A stretch of 64,000 nucleotides of DNA, from the NCBI RefSeq assembly GCF_011303555.1, contig NZ_CP049868.1, forward strand, positions 5,580,001 through 5,644,000, given 5' to 3'. This document shows positions 8,019 to 16,343 of the stretch, one piece after another. This stretch comes from Pedobacter sp. HDW13. Lineage in GTDB: Bacteria; Bacteroidota; Bacteroidia; Sphingobacteriales; Sphingobacteriaceae. Numbering within the stretch: position 1 is the first letter of the stretch; each line of letters opens with the position of its first letter. The position numbers and the translations under genes are program-made. Below the pieces are notes generated by a model. It ran no database searches. It was given only the letters and a program-made list of their open reading frames with translations, and was not told the DNA's origin.

Positions 8019-9845
8019 ATGGAAGTAAAAAATAATCCTCAGGAAACACGCACCACTGAACAATGGAGACAAAGTGGAGAAAAGATTTTACCAGAAAATA
8101 TCAATCATTTCAATCAGCCTGCAGATGGTTATAACCTGTACCCGGTACATGCTTTGGGTGAGGGAAAAATATTTGATGGTTATGCTGCATTGGCCTCGTG
8201 GATTATTGAAAAAAGAACAGTAATTATAGATGGTTATGTTGGTGTTTTCTGGCGCGAAACAGAACTGGCTTTACAACAAATCTTTACCAATAAGAATCTA
8301 AAAGTTAACTGGCTGCGTACAACAAGCCAAATGAAAAGTGCAGATGTGGTACAAGAATCGGTAAATCCTTTTCTGGGCGAAGCTAAAAGTGTTTGGGGTA
8401 AAAAAACTACGCTTAAGCTTGCAGATTTTTTCGAACCCGGATTCACCCAAAGCCAACCCGATACTGCTTGTGAAATAAATATTGTAATTGGAATGGGTGC
8501 CTCATTAGTGAATTGGGATGCACCAATCATTTACCTCGATATCCCTAAAAATGAAATCCAGTACCGCATGCGTGCGGGCTCGGTAACTAACCTGGGAGCT
8601 ACTACTACTGCGAGTGCTTTCGAAATGTATAAGCGCTTTTATTTTGTAGATTGGGAAGTGCTGAATAAACACAAAGCGGAAATTTTAAACCGCATTAGTA
8701 TCGTTGCAGATGCCCAGCACAAATCATCGGTAAAGTGGATCGCGGCAAATGAACTGAAGAAAGGCTTAAAACACATCAGCCAGTCGGTATTTCGGGTTAG
8801 GCCATGGTTCGAAGCAGGCGCATGGGGCGGTCACTGGTTGCAGGAAAACATTAAAGGTTTAAATAAAGATGAAGTAAATTATGCCTGGTCTTTCGAAATG
8901 ATTGTTCCCGAAAACGGCATAGTATTCGAAAGTAACGGGAACCTGTTAGAAGTTGCTTTTGATTTTCTGATGTTTAGCGAAAATCAGGCTGTATTGGGTA
9001 AACATGCTTCGGTTTTTGGCACCGAATTTCCGATCAGGTTTGATTTTCTCGATACGATGAGTGGTGGAAATCTTTCCATCCAATGTCACCCTTCATTGAA
9101 ATACATCCGCGAAGAATTTGGCGAAAACATTACGCAGGATGAAACTTATTATATTCTTGAATGTAAGGAGGATGCGAAAGTTTACCTGGGTTTTCAGGAA
9201 GATATCAATCCAATCGAATTTAATCAGGCTTTAGTTAAAAGTCAGCAGCTAAGACAAGAAATAAACATTGAAGATTTTGTGCAGGTACACGATGCGCAGA
9301 AACATGATCTTTTTTTAATTCCAAACCGTACGGTGCACAGTGCCGGTGCCAACAACATGGTACTCGAAATCAGTGCAACACCTTATATTTTTACCTTTAA
9401 AATGTACGATTGGGTTCGTTTAGGTCTGGATGGTCAGCCCCGGCCAATTAACATTGAACATGCTTTTAAAAACCTTGACTTTAACAGAAAAGGGAAGGTG
9501 GTAACCAACGAGCTGATTTCGAAACCATCGGTAATTGAAAAAGGAGAGGATTGGGAGTTGATCCATCTGCCAACACACCGCGAACATTTTTATGATATTC
9601 ACCGCATGGAGTTTGACACTGAAATCACGGTAAAAACCAATAATGCCTGCCATATTTTGATGCTGGTGGAAGGTACAACCATCAAATTAAAAAATACAGA
9701 TGGCCAGCTTAGTGAATTCCATTATGCCGAAACTTTTGTTGTTCCGGCTGCAGCCGAAAGTTATACGCTGATTAATACGGGGAGTGGAAAGGCTAAAGTA
9801 ATTAAAGCATTTGTAAAAGATGATCTGACTGCTGTAACTTTATAA
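8019..9845 (+). CDS. Class I mannose-6-phosphate isomerase-like protein with an extra N-terminal domain
   Basis: A 608-residue cytoplasmic protein. Residues ~255-470 look like a class I phosphomannose isomerase cupin: SIQCHPS (Q355, H357), DETYYILEC (E375) and RTVHSAG (H440) match the zinc ligands of the short Bacillus-type enzymes, which interconvert mannose 6-phosphate and fructose 6-phosphate. A second cupin-like stretch fills residues ~500-608. The first ~240 residues (SWIIEKRTVIIDGYVGVFW, INIVIGMGASLVNWDAPIIY) resemble a nucleoside-kinase-like fold without a clear P-loop and have no assigned role. It begins the operon with a sugar porter and GH92, so it fits use of mannose released from alpha-mannosides. 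No sugar kinase is encoded nearby. Confidence 0.75.
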   Translation: MEVKNNPQETRTTEQWRQSGEKILPENINHFNQPADGYNLYPVHALGEGKIFDGYAALASWIIEKRTVIIDGYVGVFWRETELALQQIFTNKNLKVNWLRTTSQMKSADVVQESVNPFLGEAKSVWGKKTTLKLADFFEPGFTQSQPDTACEINIVIGMGASLVNWDAPIIYLDIPKNEIQYRMRAGSVTNLGATTTASAFEMYKRFYFVDWEVLNKHKAEILNRISIVADAQHKSSVKWIAANELKKGLKHISQSVFRVRPWFEAGAWGGHWLQENIKGLNKDEVNYAWSFEMIVPENGIVFESNGNLLEVAFDFLMFSENQAVLGKHASVFGTEFPIRFDFLDTMSGGNLSIQCHPSLKYIREEFGENITQDETYYILECKEDAKVYLGFQEDINPIEFNQALVKSQQLRQEINIEDFVQVHDAQKHDLFLIPNRTVHSAGANNMVLEISATPYIFTFKMYDWVRLGLDGQPRPINIEHAFKNLDFNRKGKVVTNELISKPSVIEKGEDWELIHLPTHREHFYDIHRMEFDTEITVKTNNACHILMLVEGTTIKLKNTDGQLSEFHYAETFVVPAAAESYTLINTGSGKAKVIKAFVKDDLTAVTL

Positions 9846-9917
9846 AACAGCGGTCAGATTTGATGTGGATTTGTAATCCATTGTCAAACGAATTAAATTT
9901 TAACCAAAATAGAAATT

Positions 9918-11321
9918 ATGAGTGAGCAAAAAAGAAGCCGTGTTTTTTTAATAACGCTGGTAGCATCGCTGGGCGGCTTTTTATTCGGCTTCGATATGGC
10001 CGTTATATCAGGAGTTTTACCGCTGGTACAAAAGCAGTTTGCATTAAGTGCCTCTCAGGAAGGATGGTTTGTATCTTCGGCCTTGTTGGGCTGCATCATC
10101 GGGGTAGCTCTTTCGGGCGAACTGAGCGACAGGTTTGGAAGGAAAAAACCGCTTATTTTAACCGCTATCCTTTTTGTTGCATCGGCCCTGGGTTGTGCAT
10201 TACTTCCCAATCTGCCGGGCGTTATCGCATTCCGACTGTTAGGCGGTATTGGCATCGGCATTGCCTCCAATGTAGTGCCATTATACATTTCTGAAATCGC
10301 ACCTGCACACATTAGAGGCCGTTTAGTTACCTACTATCAGTTTGCAGTTACACTGGGTATCCTGGTGGCTTACCTCAGTAATGCGGCTTTATTAAGCGGT
10401 GCTTCGACGGCTCTCACTGATACTTCTGCCTGGAGCAAGCTTTTCAATCAGGAAGCTTGGCGGGGTATGTTGGGGATGGGTGTGCTGCCTGCTGTTTTAT
10501 TTTTATTTGGATTATTGCTCATTCCGGAGAGTCCACGCTGGCTGATACAAAAAGGCCATATCGCCGCAGGCACCTTAATTATCAGTAAAATTAACCGACA
10601 AGCGCCTTCAGAAATTGATCCCAATCAGTTTGCAACTGAAAACAACGGCACTAAAAATTCATATAAAGAATTATTTGCACCAACAATGCGTAAAGCCTTG
10701 TTAATCGGCATCTTATTGCCCTTATTTTCGCAGTTTAGCGGCATTAATGCCATTATATATTACGGACCAAGAATACTCGGTAATGCGGGCATTTCGTTAA
10801 GTAATTCGCTTATCAGCCAGGTTATTTTTGGTCTGGCCAACGTACTTTTTACCCTGTTCGCCATCTGGAAAGTGGATAGCTGGGGCAGAAGGCCACTTTA
10901 TTTATACGGAACTGCCGGAGCTGCGATTTCACTGATCTTAACCGGTATATGCTTTTATTTTAACGCAACTTCAAGCATTTGGCTTTTGGTATGCGTTTTG
11001 GCTTTCCTTGCCTTTTTTGCCTGCTCAATTGGCCCCTTAAAATTCGTGGTTGCGGCTGAGATATTTCCCGGAGCCATCCGCGGAAGGGCATTGGCCATCA
11101 GCATTATGGTTATGTGGGTAGCCGATACCATCGTAGGGCAAATTACACCAATCTTGCTAAACGAACTGGGTAGCGCGGGTACTTTCTGGTTTTTTGCCTT
11201 CTTCTGTATCGTAGCCTTTATTGCAGTTTATAAATTGCTTCCAGAAACCAAAGGTAAATCGCTTGAAGAGATAGAAAATGACTGGAAAGAGGAAGCCGAT
11301 AAGCCTGTTTTTTTTCACTAA
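9918..11321 (+). CDS. MFS sugar porter (GLUT/XylE-like)
   Basis: A 467-residue inner-membrane protein with twelve predicted transmembrane helices. Diagnostic motifs of the sugar porter family are present: GGFLFGFDMAVISGV in helix 1, DRFGRKKPL in loop 2-3, PESPRWL before the central loop, QQ-like FSQFSGINAIIYYGP in helix 7, and PETKGKSLEEIE at the end. It should import a hexose or pentose with protons. It lies 72 bases after the PMI-like gene and 14 bases before the GH92 gene, so mannose or a small mannoside is a reasonable cargo. Confidence 0.95.
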   Translation: MSEQKRSRVFLITLVASLGGFLFGFDMAVISGVLPLVQKQFALSASQEGWFVSSALLGCIIGVALSGELSDRFGRKKPLILTAILFVASALGCALLPNLPGVIAFRLLGGIGIGIASNVVPLYISEIAPAHIRGRLVTYYQFAVTLGILVAYLSNAALLSGASTALTDTSAWSKLFNQEAWRGMLGMGVLPAVLFLFGLLLIPESPRWLIQKGHIAAGTLIISKINRQAPSEIDPNQFATENNGTKNSYKELFAPTMRKALLIGILLPLFSQFSGINAIIYYGPRILGNAGISLSNSLISQVIFGLANVLFTLFAIWKVDSWGRRPLYLYGTAGAAISLILTGICFYFNATSSIWLLVCVLAFLAFFACSIGPLKFVVAAEIFPGAIRGRALAISIMVMWVADTIVGQITPILLNELGSAGTFWFFAFFCIVAFIAVYKLLPETKGKSLEEIENDWKEEADKPVFFH

Positions 11322-11335
11322 AAAGAACTCCACCT

Positions 11336-13678
11336 ATGAATTTAAAGCACAAACTTGCCGTTTTACTGCTGCTTAATTTATTTTACAAACCGATTAAAGC
11401 ACAGTCAGACCACGATTTGCTGGCTTATGCCGATCCACGCATTGGTACAGCGCACAGCCGCTGGTTTTATTTTACACCCGGGGCAGTTCCCTTTGGGATG
11501 GCTAAAGCCGCACCATCAACCAACGGCTCTTATGGCAATAAAAGTGGCTGGGAAGCTGTAGGATACGACCAAAGGCATACTTCTATCGAAGGTTTTGCCA
11601 ATTTTCACGAATTTCAGATTGGCGGGGTTGTTTTTGCACCATCCACCGGAAAACGGCAAACCCTGGCAGGAGCTTTGGAACATCCCGAAACCGGTTACCG
11701 TTCTGCTTTCGATCATAAAGACGAAACTGCCACACCCGGCTATTATTCGGTGTTGTTGAAAGATTATGGCATTAAAGCCGAATTAACGGCTACTAAAAGG
11801 GTGGCTTTTCATCGCTATACTTTTCCAAAATCAACCGAAGCACACATCCTTTTCGATATCGGCCACCAGCAGGGAGAGAGCGGAGAGGTAAGTGATGCAA
11901 GGGTTTACCTCACCAGTGATGGCAGAATTGAAGGTTATGTAATTACGAGGCCGGTATATGTACAAAAATATCAGCCCGGTGCCGACGTAAAAATGTACTT
12001 CTCTGCTGTCGCCAGTAAAAAGCCTTTAAAATTTGGCACATTTAACGGTGGCGAAATTACCACAGGAAACAAAAGTACCAGTGGCAAAGGAGCTGGCTTA
12101 TATCTTACTTTTGCTACAAAAGAGCAGGAAAGCATTACCTTAAAAGCCGGGCTTTCGTATACATCAATCGCAAACGCTAGGCTAAACCTGGCTAAAGAAG
12201 CTTCAAACCTTTCTTTTGATCAGGCTAAGGCACAGGCCTTAAATACATGGGCCAGCTACCTGGGAAGAATCAGGGTAACTTCGGCAAATAAAGCAGATCT
12301 GACGAAGTTTTATACCGGATTATACCATGCCTTATCGGGACGTGGTTTGGCCAGCGATGTAAATGGGGCTTATCCTAAAAATGATGGAGGGATTGGTCAG
12401 ATTCCGCTGGATAAGAACAATGTTCCGCTACATAACCATTACAATACCGATGCAATTTGGGGCGCTTTCTGGAATTTAACCCAGCTGTGGGCTGTAGCTT
12501 ATCCTGAGTATTATTCAGATTGGGTTAAAAGTCAGTTGCTGGTGTATAAAGATTCGGGCTGGCTATCTGACGGGATTGCCAATAGCCGCTATGTATCAGG
12601 CGTGGGTACCAACTTCGTGAGCTTAGCGATGGCAGCAGCATACAACTCAGGAATCCGCGATTTTGATATCAAAACTGCTTATCAGGCTGCGCTCAAAAAT
12701 GAATTAACGTTTCAAAACCGGCCATTTGGTGCAGGAAAGCCCGATTTAGATCGGTTTTTGAAATATGGTTACGTTAATCATTTGGATAGCGGTAGTGGTG
12801 CCAGCGAACGCTGGCAGTTTTCGGCCTCGCATACCTTAGAGTATGCATTCAGCTGCTACGCAGTTGGCCAATGGGCAAAACTTTTAAATAAAACAGCCGA
12901 TTACCAGAAGTTAACTACACTTTCCAATGCCTGGAAAACCATTTTAGATCCTGCAACCAAATTCATCAGACCAAAAGATGAGCATGGCCATTTTATATCC
13001 AACTTCAATCCTAAACAGGCCTGGAGAGGTTTTCAGGAAGGAAATGCATGGCAATATACTTTTTACGTTCCCCAAAACCCGGATGCTTTGATTGCAGCCA
13101 TTGGTAAAGCTGATTTTAACAGCAGACTGGATAGCATTTTCACCGTATCTGAAAAAAATAAATTTGGAGGTGGCACAACATTAGATGCTTTTTCGGGACT
13201 TGAAGGGCTTTACAACCACGGTAATCAACCCAACCTGCACACTTCATGGCTCTTTAATTTTTCAGGCAAACCATCGCTTACGCAAAAATGGGTAAGAAAA
13301 ATTATGGATGAATTTTATGGCACCGAAGGTATTCACGGTTACGGATACGGGCAAGATGAAGACCAGGGGCAGCTTGGTGCCTGGTATGTAATGGCTTCGA
13401 TGGGTATTTTTGATGTAAAGGGCTTTACCGATGCCTCGCCAGAAACAGGCCTCTCCGCGCCAGTTTTCAATACGATCAGAATCAAAGGCAATAAGAAATA
13501 TTTCAGCGGTAAAGATTTCGAAATTATAACCCTTAATAATAATAGCGAAAACCGGTATGTACAGTCTTTTACACTGAATGGCAATGCTTTAAAAGCTCCA
13601 TTTATGAAACTTAAAGATATCCAAAATGGCGGGAAGTTAGTAGTAAAGCTGGGTAAAGAACCAAAAGATACGTATTGA
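11336..13678 (+). CDS. GH92 family alpha-mannosidase
   Basis: The protein has 780 residues and a signal peptide (about residues 1-22, ending near IKAQS). The N-terminal domain has the GH92 opening ADPRIGTAH followed by TPGAVPFGMAKAAP. The (alpha/alpha)6 catalytic part contains EGNAWQYTFYVPQ and GYGYGQDEDQGQLGAWYVMA, matching the family signature around the calcium site. GH92 enzymes are calcium-dependent exo-alpha-mannosidases acting on N-glycans and yeast-type mannan. The linkage preference cannot be read. Located directly downstream of the sugar porter, it supplies mannose to the module, probably in the periplasm or at the cell surface. Confidence 0.93.
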   Translation: MNLKHKLAVLLLLNLFYKPIKAQSDHDLLAYADPRIGTAHSRWFYFTPGAVPFGMAKAAPSTNGSYGNKSGWEAVGYDQRHTSIEGFANFHEFQIGGVVFAPSTGKRQTLAGALEHPETGYRSAFDHKDETATPGYYSVLLKDYGIKAELTATKRVAFHRYTFPKSTEAHILFDIGHQQGESGEVSDARVYLTSDGRIEGYVITRPVYVQKYQPGADVKMYFSAVASKKPLKFGTFNGGEITTGNKSTSGKGAGLYLTFATKEQESITLKAGLSYTSIANARLNLAKEASNLSFDQAKAQALNTWASYLGRIRVTSANKADLTKFYTGLYHALSGRGLASDVNGAYPKNDGGIGQIPLDKNNVPLHNHYNTDAIWGAFWNLTQLWAVAYPEYYSDWVKSQLLVYKDSGWLSDGIANSRYVSGVGTNFVSLAMAAAYNSGIRDFDIKTAYQAALKNELTFQNRPFGAGKPDLDRFLKYGYVNHLDSGSGASERWQFSASHTLEYAFSCYAVGQWAKLLNKTADYQKLTTLSNAWKTILDPATKFIRPKDEHGHFISNFNPKQAWRGFQEGNAWQYTFYVPQNPDALIAAIGKADFNSRLDSIFTVSEKNKFGGGTTLDAFSGLEGLYNHGNQPNLHTSWLFNFSGKPSLTQKWVRKIMDEFYGTEGIHGYGYGQDEDQGQLGAWYVMASMGIFDVKGFTDASPETGLSAPVFNTIRIKGNKKYFSGKDFEIITLNNNSENRYVQSFTLNGNALKAPFMKLKDIQNGGKLVVKLGKEPKDTY

Positions 13679-13689
13679 TCTTTTACTCC

Positions 13690-13783
13690 GGGATCGTCAT
13701 TTCGAGGGAGAATTCATTAGCATCAATTTAATTTCAATTAGTAATCGTTTTAAGATTCCCGCCTGCGCGGGAATGACGATCCC
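13690..13783. repeat. GTCAT-type inverted repeat element
   Basis: Perfect 12-bp ends (GGGATCGTCATT and complement) flank a 70-base AT-rich centre that includes the small palindrome CCCGCCTGCGCGGG. It lies between the converging GH92 and six-hairpin genes. Confidence 0.75.
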
Positions 13784-13785
13784 TC

Positions 13786-13828
13786 AAAAAAAAGGGATAG
13801 CAAACACCTGGTTTACTATCCCTTTTTC
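13786..13828. terminator. Strong bidirectional terminator
   Basis: A run of eight A, then a 17-bp stem (AAAAAGGGATAG...CTATCCCTTTTT, one mismatch) with a five-base loop. It can end transcription from both the GH92 gene and the converging six-hairpin gene. Confidence 0.85.
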
Positions 13829-13844
13829 AGCTTTTAATTAGAAA

Positions 13845-15137
13845 CTACTTCTTTTTCTCCAGTGCTGTTATTGCGGTCCACAATACGCCGGCTTCGCCCC
13901 TAAAACTTGATGAACCTTTTGGTTTATTGTCGGGTGTATACCATTCGTAAAATCCATTATTGCTGATTACACGGGCCAGCATCGGGTCTAGTGCTTCCTT
14001 GGCTTCTGCCAATAAATTATACCTGATTAGCTGGGTAACCATTCTGCCTCCAAACCAGGTCCAATCGCCACCATTTTGGTAAGAATATGGCCCCATTACT
14101 TTATTTTGAAAGGTACCGGCCGGGTAAACAGGGTAGAGTGTAAGGCCGATGGTTGCAGCATTGGCGTCTTTTACGTTTTTCTGCATTTTTTCATAAGCTT
14201 CCTTTACCTGTTTTTTGCTTAGCAAACCCGCTTCAATGGCAACCGCTGTACCACCGTGATAGTAAACTTTCGATTCATCGAACGAAGCCGGAAAAGGGGA
14301 GCCATTTAAATAAAGATGCGGGATATATTTCTGGGCTTTATCATCCCATAAATACTTGTTGATATTCTGGCGAACGCTTTTGTAAATGCCTTTCCATTTG
14401 GTAATCTCTGCAGGATTTAAATCGCCAACCGCAATAAAATCGTTTATCGCAATTAAAAACATGGCATTATCGTAAATATCAATCGCCCTATGGGTATTCT
14501 CGTCAATTACCACGCCCCAGCCTTGCTCGGGTTGTACATCGCCCCAATCGGCAGTAGTGGCACCCCAAATCAAGCCATATTTCTCGTTAAACCTTTCTTT
14601 CAACAGAAAATCCATAGCCCTTTCCATTTGCTTTTTAACCGGTAAGCCGGCTACCTGCTCATTTAAAATGGATTTATCGCCTGTAATATTGATATACTTT
14701 GCAATAGCCTGAATCAAGGAGGTTTCCTGATCGGTTTCTACCGTATTTTTATGTCCAAGATATCCCGGTACAAGGTCTGATTTATAAAAAGTACCTTCCG
14801 AGCCAGCCTGTTTTGACGGGATATAGCCATCCAGAATAGATCCGTCAGCCTGCTGAAACTGGAAAAATGTAATCAGGTGTTTCCTAATCTGCGATTTATC
14901 GTTAACCTTACAGCTCAATTCGATAAAGGTATTCAAATCCCTGATCCATACTTCACCATAACCATCGCCTGCGGTAAAACCTTTTTTAATCAATGCTTCG
15001 GCCATGGTTTTAACCTGATTCATTACAGCCGGTGTTACATTTTTTTGTGCTTTTGGCGCAATAGCTTCGGTTTGAGCCAACGATGTACCGGGTACGGCTA
15101 ATGCAACCAGCATGGCTAATGCTATATTTTTATTCAT
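13845..15137 (-). CDS. Secreted six-hairpin (alpha/alpha-barrel) glycosidase-like protein
   Basis: A 430-residue protein with a signal peptide (MNKNIALAMLVALAVPGTSLAQ). Repeated helical hairpins and the motifs GYGEVWIRDLNTFIEL, NQVAGLPVKKQMERAMDFLL and YQNGGDWTWFGGRMV indicate an (alpha/alpha)6 barrel glycosidase. I do not recognise the CAZy family; the GH125 signature (MWLRDSTAQ-like) is only loosely echoed by VWIRDLN. It converges on the GH92 gene, and its promoter carries an operator almost identical to the one before the PMI-like gene. It is therefore likely to act on the same mannose-containing glycan. Function beyond a hydrolase fold is inference. Confidence 0.7.
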   Translation of the reverse strand: MNKNIALAMLVALAVPGTSLAQTEAIAPKAQKNVTPAVMNQVKTMAEALIKKGFTAGDGYGEVWIRDLNTFIELSCKVNDKSQIRKHLITFFQFQQADGSILDGYIPSKQAGSEGTFYKSDLVPGYLGHKNTVETDQETSLIQAIAKYINITGDKSILNEQVAGLPVKKQMERAMDFLLKERFNEKYGLIWGATTADWGDVQPEQGWGVVIDENTHRAIDIYDNAMFLIAINDFIAVGDLNPAEITKWKGIYKSVRQNINKYLWDDKAQKYIPHLYLNGSPFPASFDESKVYYHGGTAVAIEAGLLSKKQVKEAYEKMQKNVKDANAATIGLTLYPVYPAGTFQNKVMGPYSYQNGGDWTWFGGRMVTQLIRYNLLAEAKEALDPMLARVISNNGFYEWYTPDNKPKGSSSFRGEAGVLWTAITALEKKK

Positions 15138-15201
15138 AGGGTTGTAGTTTATATTGTTTATGCTGCTCCATACTGAAGCCGCTATTTGTTAGTTAATCTA
15201 T

Positions 15202-15237
15202 ATGTACAAACATATATACATTTAATTAAATATCAAA
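15202..15237 (-). promoter_or_regulatory. Promoter and GntR-type operator of the six-hairpin gene
   Basis: On the minus strand a TTTG -33 element (15234-15237), a 19-base spacer and a TATGTTTG -7 element (15207-15214) form a good Bacteroidota promoter. The 22-bp site at 15202-15223 covers the -7 element and differs from 7970-7991 in one base. This links the gene to the GntR regulon. Confidence 0.7.
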
Positions 15238-15295
15238 CATTTTAACAATATAATTACGCCTGAGTTTGCATTGGATTTAAACCCAACGCAAACGC

Positions 15296-16069
15296 CTAAA
15301 CCCCAATTCTTTGTTCTATTTTTTTAACGCATTTATTGGCTTCGGCCAAAATCACATCGCTTTCGATAGCCTGATCGGCATTTAGAGCATTCAGCATCGA
15401 AATGGTTAGACAGGCAATAATCCCTTTATTATTGGCAATACCAATGGGCACAGAAATATCAGTTACGCCCGAAACAGCATCACTGTTTTTGAAATAAGAG
15501 CCTGTTTGTTGAATATCAGCTAAAGAACTTAAGAAATCTTCCTGCTGTGGTTTGGCATATTTTTTAAAAATGGTATTGTTTTTCAGCACGGTATTCCTTT
15601 CTGCTTCCGGCATATAAGCGAGTAACACTTTACCCGATGCAGTTAATGGCAAAGGAAACAAATTCCCTTCTTCGATGGAAAGCGCAATTGGCCCCGGGCT
15701 TTTGGCGTGGATAATTACCATTACCTGGTTCATGTACAGAATACTCAGGTGACACGATTGCCGTATCGAATTGGCCAGTTCTTCTAAAGGAAACTGTGCG
15801 GCTTTCCTTAGCTCATCAATAGGTGAGTGGCGGTGCGACAGGTAAAAAAGTTTAAGCGATAACCGGTATTTCCCCGAAACCTCATCGCGCAGAATATAAC
15901 CGCGGCTTTCCAAACTCATTAACATCCGGTAAATCTCATTGGGTGTTTTTTCTATACCAATGGCTATTTCGGTTTGTGATAGTGGGATGGATTGAGACGA
16001 CAGGTACTCTAAAATATCAAGTCCTTTATCTAAAGCTGGCGCCTGATACTTCGATTCATTTTCTTTCAT
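15296..16069 (-). CDS. IclR family transcriptional regulator
   Basis: A 257-residue DNA-binding protein. Residues ~10-72 are the winged HTH (ALDKGLDILEYLSSQSIPLS, then QTEIAIGIEKTPNEIYRMLM). Residues ~85-250 are the IclR effector domain (HLSILYMNQVMVIIHAKSPG, TASGKVLLAYMPEAERNTVL, DISVPIGIANNKGIIACLTI). It is divergent from a GH78 gene and is the likely regulator of the downstream GH78/GH43-like/GH2 group. A perfect 6-1-6 palindrome (16135-16147) near its -33 region is a candidate binding site. IclR proteins may activate or repress, and the sequence does not decide which. Confidence 0.93.
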   Translation of the reverse strand: MKENESKYQAPALDKGLDILEYLSSQSIPLSQTEIAIGIEKTPNEIYRMLMSLESRGYILRDEVSGKYRLSLKLFYLSHRHSPIDELRKAAQFPLEELANSIRQSCHLSILYMNQVMVIIHAKSPGPIALSIEEGNLFPLPLTASGKVLLAYMPEAERNTVLKNNTIFKKYAKPQQEDFLSSLADIQQTGSYFKNSDAVSGVTDISVPIGIANNKGIIACLTISMLNALNADQAIESDVILAEANKCVKKIEQRIGV

Positions 16070-16107
16070 ACAGGTTTAATTTGGTTGTATCGTATTTTTT
16101 ACAGTTT

Positions 16108-16147
16108 CAAACATACAAAATGCTTTCATATTTCTCGTTCAGAACGA
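16108..16147 (-). promoter_or_regulatory. IclR-gene promoter with a palindromic candidate operator
   Basis: On the minus strand a TATGTTTG -7 box lies at 16108-16115. The perfect palindrome TCGTTC-A-GAACGA (16135-16147) lies at or just upstream of the -33 position. It is inside the 274-base region shared with the divergent GH78 gene. Confidence 0.5.
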
Positions 16148-16198
16148 AATTATATAATTATTACAACAATATATGTTTTCATATTTAAAAAAAAGATT

Positions 16199-16206
16199 TA
16201 TATTTG
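16199..16206 (+). promoter_or_regulatory. Candidate -7 element of the GH78 gene
   Basis: TATATTTG matches TANNTTTG and would give a 5' leader of roughly 130 bases before the start codon at 16344. No clear -33 TTG is seen at the normal distance, which leaves room for an activator. Confidence 0.35.
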
Positions 16207-16343
16207 AATTACATGTAAAATTTAAAGTTAAGCAAATTCTACAGCTTATTTAATACGGGCCGGGAATTTATTTCTAACTAAATTGAACACGATAACCAAC
16301 TATAAACCTAAATCAAAGCATCGAGAGCAATACCATAGGGCTA

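Noticed and set aside
13845-15137. Assigning the six-hairpin protein to GH125
   Set aside because: Only a loose likeness around VWIRDLN is seen; the other GH125 motifs are not recognisable.
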